The translations under genes were made by a program, and so were the position numbers. From the NCBI GenBank assembly GCA_914767715.1, contig OU612074.1:2557501-2621500 (forward strand): a stretch of 64,000 bases of DNA. Reading direction: 5' to 3'. Below are positions 14,401 through 27,183 of the stretch, one piece after another. The notes under the pieces were generated by a model. The model saw nothing but the letters and a program-made list of their open reading frames with translations. It searched no databases and was not told the DNA's origin. The stretch comes from Membranipora membranacea (lineage: Eukaryota; Bryozoa; Gymnolaemata; Cheilostomatida; Membraniporidae). The first letter of the stretch is position 1, and every line of letters begins with the position of its first letter.

Positions 14401-15419
14401 ATACTTGTTATTGAAAACAGACTACTAGTTTCATGAAGATCTGGTTAACAAAGCATACTATATCATTATACATCCATTTGATGGCTCCTCATGTGGTACA
14501 TGCAACCAGGGAGAATGGAAAACTGGGATTGAGAAATTTAAATGATCCTATGACTACAATATGGTAACCATGAGGGAAGCAAATGTTCAAATTTCCCGGA
14601 AAAGACACAGTATTATGTTATAATCTAGCCTATGCTGCGATAAAGATCCCAGGCAATATACCATTATGGTCACACAAAATAAGGATACCAAATTTTTGGG
14701 CGTATGTTAAGTTCACATGCATTTCTTAATTATATTTTTATAATAATTTAATTTATAATTTATGTTATTTTTATCTGGGGTCCAGATCAGAACTTAATGT
14801 AATGAGACGCAGTGAGATGACCAGGGCACTATGTGGTTATTCCTGGTTTTAATGGAATATCTGGAGCCTAACTCATCAGAAGCGACAAACACTTTATTTT
14901 TTTAGTCTATGTATGTAGGTGATCAAATTTATTTTGAAATGTTTAATGTTTTACTAAGTAATCGGTTCTCAGAGGAAATATAATTATGTTACTCCATAAA
15001 TAAACAGGAATTCACAGCTTAATTGCTTCATGATGAAATGTAAGTGGTCTTTGGTAATGTTATTACCAAAAACTATGTCAAACTTAGGAAGAAATAGTTG
15101 GAAATATAAATAAAAAACTGCAGCTATAAAACACACACCCACCATTAAGGTGGTGTTGGCATGACGAATCAGATTTAAAATTTATGTGAAATTTTGTATT
15201 AAAATTTTTTAAATTAATTGGACAACGCTTGTAGACTGATTTGAAGGACTTTTATGGACTACGCTGACTGTATGCTTGTCAGCAAAGGAGTTAGAGACTA
15301 GAATTAGAGTCAAATCCTTTTTCAGAGACAAGTCTGTAAATGGAGTACTGCTAAAACAAATAGTAAAAAGCTGGAATAGATGCAAAACATTTAGTTTTCT
15401 CTGCTATATTACTTAAGGA

Positions 15420-15900
15420 TGATTCAATTCGTTCTAATTGGCATTACGCCCATATTACTGTCTTATTAGAGGTTAAACCTTATTGTAATATCCTCATTTA
15501 ACTTTTCATCGTTTCAGTTTTACATGGCTTTTCAATTAGTTAAAAGACCATTTACCCAATTAGGTATGCAAAACTCCCTGAATAAAATCGCCTTAACATT
15601 GAGGGTGTTTGCCAGTTTATGGTGCATTAAAATGTCGAAATGTGGTCTATCAATTTAGCTTGTTTCCTCGAACGGCATTTTGATTAATCGATATATTGTT
15701 TTTAATATTTTAGATTATTGATCAAATTGATTGGCTTTACGTCAATAATCAAGCGATGAACATAACACTTGAGGGAAAACTAATTGGATTAATGCCTTGC
15801 ATAAATATTAGCCAGAGAATAAACATAGCTGGCATTGACTAATACCTTTGGTACCATTGTTTTATTGATACAGACCTTACCAATCCCAATCAAGCCTTGA
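15420..15900. promoter_or_regulatory. candidate cis-regulatory block
   Basis: A non-coding stretch with repeated CTAATTGG, CAATTAG, CCAATTAGG, GATTAATCGAT and ATTGATTGG-type sites, several of them Pbx/Hox-like, and little simple repeat. The evidence is motif clustering only. Confidence 0.2.
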
Positions 15901-18900
15901 CACATATCGAGGTTGCACAAGGAATTAAAACTATCCGATCAATTCGTCAAGATTCTGATAGAATTTCACACATATATTACTCAAATACAGAGTGATTGGG
16001 TTATTTATAGGGTGCACATCTAAAACTTCTCAAGATAATTTCCTCATTATCCACAAAGGTCAATCGACATGAACACCAATGGAGAGTTTGCAATGAGGTT
16101 CATTAAGAAGTCATCTGCAAAACTTAGATGGAAGAAATGCTAAGCATACTGATTGATAGTAGTTCCAATATTAGCTGTAACAGTTTCAAACATGACAATA
16201 ATTAAATTGCATCCCGTCAGCACTCTTTGAGTGGTCAACATTACATCTTCTCACCTGCACCGATCTTCAAAATGTTCTCACACTTGTCTTAGATAAACGC
16301 ATAGATGAGGATCATGAATACTGTTATTGCTTTTTAGTGATCATGGCAGAGGGAGGGAATTTCTTTGCCTCGGTACACTGTTCAAAGTGAATCCAAACTT
16401 TTGCAGAATTTTGCAGAAAAGAATAACATCGTGGAGAAAATACTTGCTTATTGTTCAGAGGTCTCTACCACAGACTGCTTTGCAATCTGTGATGTAGGTC
16501 ATTGATGTTTGAGTTGCTGGGTAAACAACAGTAAAGGCTTAAATATTTAAAACAAGATAATCATCATTTGAAAGGTTAAATCGGACACCTGCCATCAGAG
16601 GTATGTCTTTGTAGGACTTGATGCATCAATTATTGGTAAATGAGATTTGATTTGTCCCTTCTAAAGGTATCTAGTAAGGGCATAAAAATATATAAATCAT
16701 CTCTAAAAAGGTGATCACCTCCTCGGCAACAACCCCAGTGCAAAAACAGCAATGTCGGACCTGCAAAGTTTTTGCTGGCGAGACACAAAGAGGAAAAGAA
16801 CCTGTTGGCAGGTTGATGCAAGTGTGATGCAACAGTACATGTCTGAAATCAGTTGTTTCCTTCTTTTTTCTCGGGAACAAATGGTCTTGCGCCAAGAAAT
16901 CTTGAGCTTCATAGGCGGTACTCAATATTGTATCAACGACAACTTGCCTGAATTTTACAAATCTGTCTATACTACAAAGCTGTGGTCAGACTGCAAACTG
17001 ATTCTCATTATGATTGTCTTCAGAACCACCCCCACGCCAAGTTAGCCTTCTGTGAACAAGTTGTCATAGAGGGAGAGTCGATCCCTTATGAAAGGGAAAT
17101 TGGATTTGAGGCAGACTCCAAGTATCCCGGGGTCATCGACATCAATAATCCCCATAGTGAGACTTGTTATGGGCATATCGAAACTTAAAAAGTTTGTGCG
17201 CTCAAAATCTGACAGATTAGGCAATCGGGTGTGCGTAATTAATTCGCAAATAATATTCTGGCTAAGATCTCAAGAAATTGCAAAAATAGCAGAGAATTCG
17301 ATGAAATCAGACAAGTTTGTATCTCTTTTCCTGGAAGATGCGTCTAAAATTTATTGCCAATTAAGTCAAAGAATGTACAATATTTGTTTGGCACGAAGAC
17401 GACACAGCAACTGGCAATCATCTCACAACACACAGGTGCAGAATATAAAATATTATTTTCAGACGTTTCATTTTCTTCTTCAAAGCAGATATAAAAAATA
17501 ATGTACATTAGTGAAATTATTTGCTACATATACCGGTGCAGATGCTTGTGTTGAAGTGAATGACCGCTGATCGGTACTGATGAAACAGTTACTACCTTGT
17601 TTATCTAAAGTTGCAACCAGGGGGCTCTTCTAATCCAAATAAGAGACCCTTCTAAAAGCAAATGATCACTATCATCACTTCACTCATAATTACCGCTCAC
17701 TGCAGTCTGACAATTAGACTAATTGGTTCCCAAATCGCTCACTCAGAACATACCTGACAAGTCTCCCTTTTTGGTAGGGAGCCTCCCAGTTTTTAGGGGT
17801 ATTTCCCACCTCCTCCCTATCTCCCTCTTTCCTCCCTTTTTTCAGCTTCCTTCACCCAGAAGACTTTTTAAGCTTCTCGTTGCAAGAAAAAACTATGTTT
17901 TCCTACCCCCACAGTACATATACCTATACATAATTGCCTATTAACATACTATCTCACCTCGTTCTGATATAGTGCAACAATATATTTTGAAAAATCAGAT
18001 AAAATTAAGCATTTCATAATATGATTGCTCTAATTTTGGCTTAAAATAAATGATAACAAGGGCAAAATTACACCCCCACTGCGGGACGCGCAGAGTGGTA
18101 CTCTGGGTCGAGAGTTCGTCCGCGGAGATCTCCTGGTTTCTGGGTCTACCAACTTGTCATGTATGACTCAGAATGATATAGTTTCATCAATAATTGTGAG
18201 CAATTTGGGAACGAGACGTTAGCTCACTTACTTACACTGAATTGAGTGATCAGATAGTGCTTTTGGCTGTTTGTTATTGAAAGACCCCCCAAGGCAACCT
18301 GTTACACTGTAGTTCAGCTATTGTGCGCTGTCTGAGCTATGAGAGTAACAAGCATGGTATGTCTCAGATGTTACTGTTTCATTGTCACTGTCAGCAGAGA
18401 AACGAGCTTAGTAAACAGAGCGCAGGTGGGCAAAACATGCGTGCCATCAACAATGTAGTACAGTTAGGTGGTTAGATGCCATCTTCTCAACATCGCTGCA
18501 TTGAAGTACTTAAAAGATCAAAGTGACTTGTTGTTGATATCAAACTGAGAACTTCAAGAGGTGTGGCACTAACCCAGCATGGCTTGTTCTGTACTACCCA
18601 ATACCCCATTGTGGTAAGCAAGATTTATGGATGGTGCTTGAGATAGCATTATGGGGTCTTAATTTGCTAACTTTTGACAGCACCTTCCTGCAGTCTCAAT
18701 AAAAATATGGATATTTGTATTACCAAGGAGTAATAGCGTGATATTACAGAAAACAATATGGTTATGCCTCGACCATTACCCTTCTCATCAATGATTAGAC
18801 TGGGTGCAAAGAACCTATTACTGGCTTGACAAACTCTAGAACATCTGGAAGTCAATTAGAAATACTCTCTTTTATCCCCATCATGATTACTATTATAGAA

Positions 18901-20450
18901 ATGCTCAGAAAGCCGATGCCTGCGACCAGTCTTAACTGTCTTACATTCTGATCAAATTTTGCTTCTGATAATCCAACATATAAGACAATCACCTACACAA
19001 ACCCATTTGGCAAGCTAATCCTTACTCCTGGAGATACCAAGTACGGTGTCACAACATTGCACATATTAGGATAATTCGTGTCAATTAAATTACAATCAAA
19101 GCTTATTTTGGTCCTTTGAAATTTTTGAATCATTCCACGACCACAGTAGGTTTGTGCATGATTGGCACAGAACCAAAACGAAAGCAATCGTTTGCCATAA
19201 TGTGTTACTATTAATAATCAAAACTGATTTACAGGTTGAGGCAAATAGTTCTTCGAAGATGATCATTATCATGGAAAAAAATGACGCCTGAAACATTATT
19301 GCGAATGTCATTGCTCACATCGAGATGTTTGATATCATGGTGCGCACAACGTCAACTTTGTGGTAACATTGTTTATGGTCCATTTCTGTAGATCACAATC
19401 GTATTACATGACAGATCAAATATGGCTTAGATCTCCGTTGTCACAAAGATTGTCATGACCATACTGTCCCTCTGAATCAGTGTTAAACCTACTCATTGTA
19501 TCTGCAATATCATCCTGCATGCAGATGAAAGAACCCTCTGCATATCATAAGTCCATGTGTGACACTGCTGTATATGGCCTCCGCAGTTCTGACTTACACC
19601 AGCACAGACTTACACTGTAGAAAGATATGTCACCCTAGTTCAAGAGATTACCAGCAACGACTCACAGCAATACGATGTTTTATTAGGCGGTGCCAATACC
19701 TGAAGAGTCATGACCACATTTGTTAAAGTTAGTGGGCTGTCAAAGCAGTTATTTATCAAAAAATGATCACAGCAATGCATAATTCATAGATATAAATAAC
19801 ATTGAATATTAACTGCAGGTAGAAGATATAGTGAAATCAAGTGCAGCAGAGACAGAGACAGACCAGTCAAATGTCTGTGATTGCCAGCTGATTCATACAG
19901 ACCTGTTAAAATGACTGATGTCATATCAATTTGAGTTATGTGTCAATGAAGGTTAAGCAGAAACAACCATCATTCATAATGGTAAAAAATTGGGCCTGGA
20001 TTAGACGGAAATGCAAAAAGATTGATGTTGAAACAGTTGGCCTGACACCTGATAGATATTGGGAGGAGACTGTTGAGATTTTTTACCTTTCCTAATTAAA
20101 TGCTATAATCTTTAATTAAACACAAGACCCCTGAACGCCATGTTGAGGTCTGAATTTGGCTACATTGACATGTAGAGGTTGACCATGATGTAATGAGGTC
20201 TCTCTCATAGGTGGTGTCTTCCTACCCAAAAACTGCCGGCACAGGAAATCATACTCTGAAAAGCCGGGACATCTTTGGTTTCTGACTTTATTGGACTCGA
20301 CCACATGTCATAAGTACTGCAGCACTATTAATAATCCTGGTTCATATTCCGCGAAAAACGAGATATAGATTAGCAATTCGTAGAAATTCGATTACACAAT
20401 TTGAGTTTGATTTATGACAACAAGATGGATTAGGGCAGGCCCAGAGTACT

Positions 20451-20735
20451 TTTTTGGGTGGGGCCAGGATGTTAATAGATACTTGTAGGAACTGACGGAA
20501 GCAATCTGTCTCAGCGCCATGTCTTGACTCTAGTCTGAATGAAAGAAAACCCTCACAAAATGGAACAGATGTGATCAGTTTAGGGCCAGCCAAGATATTT
20601 ACCCTTCAGCACTGTCTTGGGTAAGAGGATGTTAATAGATACTTGTAGGAACTGACGTAAGATCTGTCATATCTTGGTTCTAGCCTGAAAGAAAGACAAG
20701 ACCTTACACAATGGACCAGAAGTGAGCGGTTTCCT
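20451..20735. repeat. two-copy tandem duplication, unit about 160 bp
   Basis: The stretch from 20466 (AGGATGTTAATAGATACTTG and onward) recurs at 20626. After it both copies carry similar sequence: an ATCTGTC block, CTAGYCTGAATGAAAG-like text, and ACACAATGGA/ACAAAATGGA followed by CAGATGTGA or CAGAAGTGA. The copies differ by substitutions and small gaps, so the duplication is not recent. It shows no coding potential. Confidence 0.7.
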
Positions 20736-23466
20736 CCTCCGCCATTTTTGCGTCAATCATGTTGTCATATAATAAGCTTATAAAAAAGTATTAAAATCTC
20801 TATTAATGTTTGGCTTGGCTCTGCAGGATGACTAACCGCTCGAAATGGGTTGATACTTCCTCAATCGAAGGATTAGGATTAGCATATCGGTGAAAAGGAG
20901 TAAAAAAAGAAGGACAGAAATGCTCCTATGATTGATTGGACTTCTAGAATTATCATGGGGAGCTTATCAGGACTGATTTGAAATTAATGAATTAGCAATC
21001 AAAATGAATGAAAAAACGGATGTGTTAAATTAACAAAAACTTAAGATATTTTGAGATGTCAAGATGTTTCTACCAGACCCAGAGGCCAGTGTTAGCCTCT
21101 CATCTCAGTGTCAATGACCTCAAAAACACACTGCTATTGTACCTCTCGGTATCATTGTTCCATTGTTCGTGAGATAATTAGATCTGCCGCAGTGACGCAC
21201 ATCGCTTTTTATAAATGTAGACTTTCCATTTAATTTTTTATTATCATGTTTTTGTGGCTTATTTATATAACAAAAAACGAATTGGTATTTCCTGGTAATG
21301 TAAGCAACAAGGCATTGGTCATTCATCACTCTTATCAGTCAGGTCTGCATGGTGAAAAGGAATATTCAATTTATCATCTGACCTAGATTGTGTGCAATAA
21401 TTTGCAATTCGCACTTTTTACAGCTTTGCGGGTATTCGGAGCTTGCAAAACCCAAGTCTACAGGTCAACTTTCTATCTGAAAAAGGAGTTTACAATTCCT
21501 TGGTTTGACACAGTTGATGGTTTGTAATGTCACTCTGAAGTTTTGGAAGCAAAGACAGGGAAATTCTGACGATTTAACGTGAAAGCTGAACAATTCAATT
21601 TGCCTGAAATGAGCTAAAAACACAGAGCCAACAACAGGATCTGCGTGTATGGTGTGGTCGAGACACAAGTACCTGACCAAAGTATTGTATCAACAGTCGT
21701 AGTCTGTTATCAAAAAGAGTAAATCTTGTCAATTTCAATAAGGAAGCAACCATGTATTAGCTTATCTCCACTCATAAGCAGGTTGATGTTAGGTGCGCTA
21801 ATAACAACTTAGATCCCTAGATTACTAACAACAAGCATACCGGTAAGACATTAGGGTAAAGCGGTAGCTGGTAATGTTTACAAGGTATGTGAAGCTCTCA
21901 AACAAATTGTTTCCGAACAAGGCGACTAATGACCATTTTGGCGAAGGCATACCAAAGACTTCAAAGCCGAATAAATCACTGATAATAACTTTGGGTAGAG
22001 ATGGATTTAAGGATTACGGACGGTCTCAGCTATTTACAAAATTGATAGACTTCCTGTTTACTTGATTGCTAAGGGATTAATCAATATGATGAAGTGGTCA
22101 AATCCAGATTTATCTCACCCTCACTCCCTCCCTCATACAGGTGTAAGTACCCGCCACATTCGGGTCAATGCATAGGTAATTAACAGATTGACTGGTTAGG
22201 GTATTAATTTGATCTATGAATCCTTAGAGTTATACAATCAAATCTTATCATCCAAATTTATGTCTCCTCATACCCAGGTAGGAAAATAAATAATTTGCAG
22301 ATTCCGGAGACAGAAGTCTGAATCACTAACGGGTCTCCTCCGACAATTCACCATGCTAGCTCTATTACAGTCAAATTCTGTTCATTCCCACTAAATTACT
22401 TGATTTGCTGAGAGACTTGCATCATACTCCCAACTGCTTGGCCATGTAATCACCAAACGCTGTGATCCGACGCCTAACAAATCAACACCTACAATCACAA
22501 CACCTCCACATCCCACAGCACCTCTACTTTGCACATCCATTTTGAGGAAAAACAATTTTTCCAGATTGTCACATCAACAATCTATAAGAAGTAGTAACTG
22601 TTTATCATTGGAGTTTAAATATCACTGTCAAAATACCCTCCTAAAAGTGGGTTTATCAAGCAAATTGGGTTAGTGTTTGTTTGGCAATCATTCCCCTGGT
22701 TCTATACAGCGGCGTGAACCAACCCTGGGGGAGAAAGAGTGGCAGTATTGTTCTATTTTCATGCACAGTGTACTGCTCAAAAGCTCTCATCGGCAAAATA
22801 TCATCAAAAAGTTTTCTCCTCTCATAAATTGAGTTTTATGGGTCTGTGCATACTGCACCCATGAGACTCCTCATATTGCCCATTCAAAAAGGTACCTTAG
22901 AGAGCTGGGAAAGTAATTGTTCAAAGAGTGGGTGTCTATCACTACTCCGAAAGAAGTTGATACAATCTCGTAAGATGAATCAAGATTATCACTTTTGGCA
23001 CTATTTCAACAGCTTTGAACCGATTTGTGACATTACCAGCATGTTTTACTTAAGTGAATTGCTCTCCCGATATATCACTACAGAAGCCCCATTAGGCTAA
23101 ACTACAAAGATCGATGTAGTGACACCACCCTAGCAACACCATTTAGATAGTATTAGATTTGAAATTCCAAAAATTATTTATGAGGAAGCCGAATTTGATT
23201 CATGTGCTGAATTAAGGGAGCGTGCCAACCGATCACGCTAGGTAGTGTTGTACACAGATGTCAATCAAACCTTAGCTCCACCCTGGGTAACTGTCAATCA
23301 CATCACAAACTGTCAATCAGAGAATGTCTGTACCAGAGCGCCTCAACAGATTACACACTTCTGGTTACCAACCAAACAGAGTAAGAGATAAATCATGTTA
23401 CTTCTGTTGTTATGGAGTAGGATTGGGTGTATTGCTGTGTGGTTTGTAGCGAGAACGGAGCAAGGG

Positions 23467-23531
23467 TATAAATTTTCCCTCAGCCCTCAGTAGAATCAGT
23501 GTTCCCTCAGACTTCAACCGAGCACAATACA
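23467..23531 (+). promoter_or_regulatory. candidate core promoter and leader exon of the collagen gene
   Basis: TATAAATT at 23467-23474 is followed about 30 bases later by a plausible start region (CAGTAGAATCAG). A GTAAGC donor follows AATACA at 23532. Splicing from there to the acceptor ending at 23827 would give a short untranslated leader just before the ATG at 23831. The position is consistent, but transcript evidence is lacking. Confidence 0.4.
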
Positions 23532-23762
23532 GTAAGCAGCTAATCTTACAGTATTCTGAACAACTCGAGCAGTCTGATAGAAGAGATTCTATCAGAGTTT
23601 CTTTGAGGCACTGTTTGGGATTTAAATCTCCATGCTGTGGAGTATAAATAATTAAATTTGAAGTTAAATTGAATTGAACAAACATTTGAGTTATACAATC
23701 ACATTTTCTTTATAAAATTGTTGGCTTATATTGAGCATTGTGTAGATTTGTAGAAAGTTCTT

Positions 23763-23810
23763 ATTGTCATATTGTCACATTGTCACATTGTCACATTGTC
23801 ACATTGTCTT
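23763..23810 (+). repeat. 8-bp tandem repeat beside a splice acceptor
   Basis: Six units of ATTGTCAC, the first and last with changes, end 17 bases before the acceptor of the first coding exon of the collagen gene. Branch-point and pyrimidine-tract sequences therefore probably lie in or next to the repeat. Confidence 0.85.
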
Positions 23811-23830
23811 ATTTTGCCTCTTTGCAGAAG

Positions 23831-26800
23831 ATGAAGGACGATAGACAAGTATTAGTTGAGTCCCCTGCTAGCAGGTCTAGCGGTGTGTGGAGCATTGCTA
23901 TCTCAGCATTCGTGTTCATCACCACCATCATCTGTGGTGTTATCTTCTCTGTATACATTCTCAACAGAATCGACTCAGTAGAGCGAGAGGTATGTTTTAT
24001 CACACTGCAGCTTATACCAATGTTAATGATTATAAGAAAATTGATGCGTTCATGACTTGATTATGTTTGACTATTGTTTTGCAATCACAAACCATTTGCG
24101 CATAAATGATAGCTCATCCGTCATGATAACCATGAAGTGTGACCCACTTCGATTAATCATCACATTTGCATCATTGTACACTTGAGAATTGGAAATATTA
24201 TTATTTTTCGAGAAATTCATGAACACTTTTAATTTTTTTCACAGATCGCAACTGTCAAGATCGCTAAAGGAATCGACTCAACTGCACTTATCAACGTAAG
24301 TAAATACAAGAATACTCACATATTATTTACTCACCCATTTGCATGTATAAATACATAATAATGTGTCTTATAAGGAGTAGTGTTCCCTTTCTCAAATACC
24401 ATCTCCCTGCCAACAAAAAAACTTGGCAGGGATTGCGGTAATTGAGGACTGGTTAAATCATTACACATCATGCAGTCATTGCCTCTTGTCTATGGTCTAA
24501 ATTAGGAGTTATTGTGGAGCATTAGCCAGAATTAAGCTTGAAATGCAAGACCGTGCTTTGCCATTCCAAAATGCAACTTTATAACGGCATGGAAACAGAT
24601 TTGTGGTGCTCTATAGAATAACCATGAAAAAAGATGCAGTTGCCAAATCACTGCCAAGCAACTGCTAGCCTGTTAGGCAGCAATTAGGCTATTTGTTGAA
24701 TTTCACAAGCTGAACAACAAACACTTTACCTGATTGATTGATTGGTTAACTTGTCACTCACATACAAGTATGTTGCAAAATGCTGTTCACATAGAGCATA
24801 GAAAATAAAGCTTTCCTTTATGAAATTTTCACCATATGTTTTGTAGTCTGGACTCAGAGTTAAGAGATCTGCTGGTGGATGGGGATGTCAAGTTACCTGC
24901 CCAGTAGGACCACCAGGAGGACCAGGACCAAAGGGAGACAAGGGACCAGCTTCCCACGGATGGGGCGGCAAGGGAGCAGCAGGTCAGTGCCCTATCTCTT
25001 GTAGGAATTAAGGCAATCTTTCAGAGAAATTGATAATATTTGAGGCAATCTTTCAGAGAATTCAGATAATATCTCAATTCTTGATAAATGCTCAAAAATC
25101 AATAGATAAGTTTATATGATCCCCACTTCAACTTGACAGTTAGGTATTTCTTTGCATACTTTCCCTGGTACGGTTTGTCTACATCATTGACGGCTCAGCA
25201 AGACCATAAATTATCGGATTAAAGAGAAAAAACACCGTATACCTCGATAATGCTGTAAAAAATCCACGGCCATAAATCAAGCTCAGAACAAATCAATATT
25301 AGTTCTCCAAGTGATACCGATGAGCAAACCACCACGCTCATAACTATCACCTAGACAACAAACCCACGATATCGTGTCATTGATCCTAAGTCTAATAAAT
25401 CATAATTTGGTGGGGAGTCAAGAATTAAAATAGAATTGTAGCCTAGGAACTGAAATTAAACATTGCTATAATTTTGGCATGTTTAAGGATAAAATTTTGA
25501 CAACCTGTACTGCCAAATTGAAGGTCATAAAGCCTGAACAGGTTGTTTCTTATTAGAAGTGCTTTACTTATCATGCTTAAACTTATAAATGTATAGAGGA
25601 TATTACCAAAGGTTTTAAACAGATAAACAAACAATAACATGAAATAAGATCAGCCATGAATAACAATCTGTTGTGTTGTATTATAGGCCCACCAGGAATG
25701 AAGGGTAACACTGGACCAGCAGGAGGACCAGGAAAGTCAGGCCCAGCCGGACCAGAGGGACCAGCAGGTCCACCAGGATCTGGATTCGTTGGACCAGTCG
25801 GACCAAAGGGAGACAGAGGAAGCGATGGACTCCCAGGCTATGGTGGCCCAGGAGCAGTAGGAGAGCCAGGAGCCCCAGGACTTGACGGAAAGGACGGTCG
25901 ACCAGGACAAAAGGGAGCCGCAGGTGCCCCATCAACAGTCCCAGGACCATCAGGACCACAAGGTATGAAGGGCCACACTGGTCCAGCAGGACCACAAGGA
26001 TACGCAGGTGTCAAGGGAGAGCCAGGACTTCCAGGAAACGGTGGTGTAGGAGCCAAGGGAGATGCAGGAAAGGATGGCTACAATGGCCTTCCAGGAGCCA
26101 AGGGAGAACCAGGTAAATCATTCAGAGGAAACGCTGGAGCCAAGGGAGATCGAGGACTTGCAGGATATGCTGGTGAGAAGGGAAATCCAGGATATGGAGC
26201 ACAAGGACAAAAGGGAGAAGTAGGACCAAGCGGACTCCAAGGAGGAGTTGGCCGACCAGGCCCAGCAGGAGCCAAGGGAGATAGAGGATCAGTCGGAGCA
26301 CCAGGAAATTCATTCACCGGACCACCAGGCCCAGCAGGAGCCAAGGGAGATGCTGGATACAATGGCGCTAAGGGAGGCCAAGGAGCACCAGGATATGCAG
26401 GACCAAAGGGAGAGCCAGGTGTAGATGGATTTGGATCAGCAGGAGAGAAGGGAGACACCGGATACCCAGGAATGAAGGGAAATCCAGGAGTTGGATTCCC
26501 AGGAGCCAAGGGAGAGCCAGGATACAACGGTGGACCAGGACCACAAGGAATGAAGGGAGCTATGGGACTTCAAGGACCAGGCAGTGTTGTACCAGGAGCC
26601 AAGGGAGATAGAGGATACAATGGACTCCCAGGAGGACCAGGTCCAGCTGGAGCTAAGGGAGATGCCGGAGCACCAGGAAAGGACGGATTTGTAAGTATAG
26701 CAGAAACATCCCTTTTAAGAGTTTATATGAACAATGATTAAAAGTAATAGTAACACAAATAATAAATGTTTACCACATATTTTCTTGTTGAGCCCTTTAT

Positions 26801-27183
26801 AGCTATTGCCACAAAAATTACAATATCATATCATCTTATTCCAGGGAACCCCAGGAGCCAAGGGAGAGCCAGGCAAAGATGGATACAACGGACTCCCAGG
26901 AATGAAGGGAGATAGAGGAGTCGGATTCCCAGGCGGTAAGGGAGAACCAGGTATGGCAGGCATGAACGGCCCAGCCGGACCAAAGGGAGAGCCAGGATAT
27001 GGAGTCGCTGGACAACCAGGCCCACAAGGACCACCAGGACCAGCAGGATACGGAGCTAAGGGAGATGCTGGACCACCAGGCTACGGAATTCCAGGAGCTA
27101 AGGGACACGTTGGACCAGCAGGCCCACCAGGATACCCAGGCCCACCAGGAGAAGATGCCAAGGCCAACCCATGGGGAAAATAA
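23831..27183 (+). CDS. type II transmembrane collagen, cuticle-collagen-like
   Basis: Five coding exons with consistent phases (23831-23989, 24245-24295, 24847-24982, 25687-26690, 26845-27183) give 562 residues. In order: a short cytoplasmic N-terminus; a hydrophobic anchor (about 20-44); a short stalk; a furin-type site RVKR (74-77); two cysteines (84 and 88) in GCQVTC; and then an almost unbroken Gly-X-Y domain to the C-terminus, which ends NPWGK. KGEPG and KGDRG triplets recur, and Tyr is unusually common after Gly (GYNG, GYAG). Membrane anchor, furin site, cysteines and a short triple helix are the layout of nematode cuticle collagens. Vertebrate collagen XIII-like proteins are also type II membrane collagens. 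I infer release by furin and assembly into cuticle or extracellular matrix, with tyrosine cross-linking possible. Gly is mostly GGA and Pro mostly CCA, unlike EMC1. A possible poly-A signal is at 27654-27659. Confidence 0.88.
25011..25072 (+). repeat. 32-bp direct duplication in a collagen intron
   Basis: AGGCAATCTTTCAGAGAA followed by TGATAAT or AGATAAT occurs twice, at 25011 and 25043, in the intron after the third coding exon. Confidence 0.8.

Larger units (their letters stand above)
691..23460. other. gene-poor intergenic region between two divergent collagen genes
   Basis: In about 22.8 kb I find no reading frame with convincing protein character and no phase-consistent exon chain. The longest frames are unrecognised: 137 aa at 17088-17501 and 97 aa at 16752-17045. 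The sequence is AT-rich and mostly unique. It contains an (AT)8 run at 857-872, a TATG microsatellite at 12605-12624, two SINE-like elements, a tandem duplication near 20.5 kb and a pyrimidine-rich stretch at about 17760-17870. Several blocks dense in AATTA/TAAT motifs (for example 11080-11450 and 15420-15900) may be regulatory. Because the flanking genes are divergent, both promoters face into this region. Confidence 0.6.

Noticed and set aside
16671..17501. Cluster of overlapping frames (97 and 137 aa plus, 84 aa minus)
   Set aside because: No recognisable motif and no consistent splice sites; the frames on the two strands compete. Possibly a decayed mobile element, but unsupported.
18061..18180. 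tRNA/SINE-like patch (GTTCGTCC)
   Set aside because: There is a GC-rich patch with a weak B-box resemblance, but no A box at the right distance.
25681..26527. Long antisense frames (104, 72, 149 and 63 aa) across the collagen exon
   Set aside because: They are shadows of the Gly-X-Y repeat. Pro- and Leu-rich antisense text is expected from GGA/CCA triplets, and no splice sites support them.
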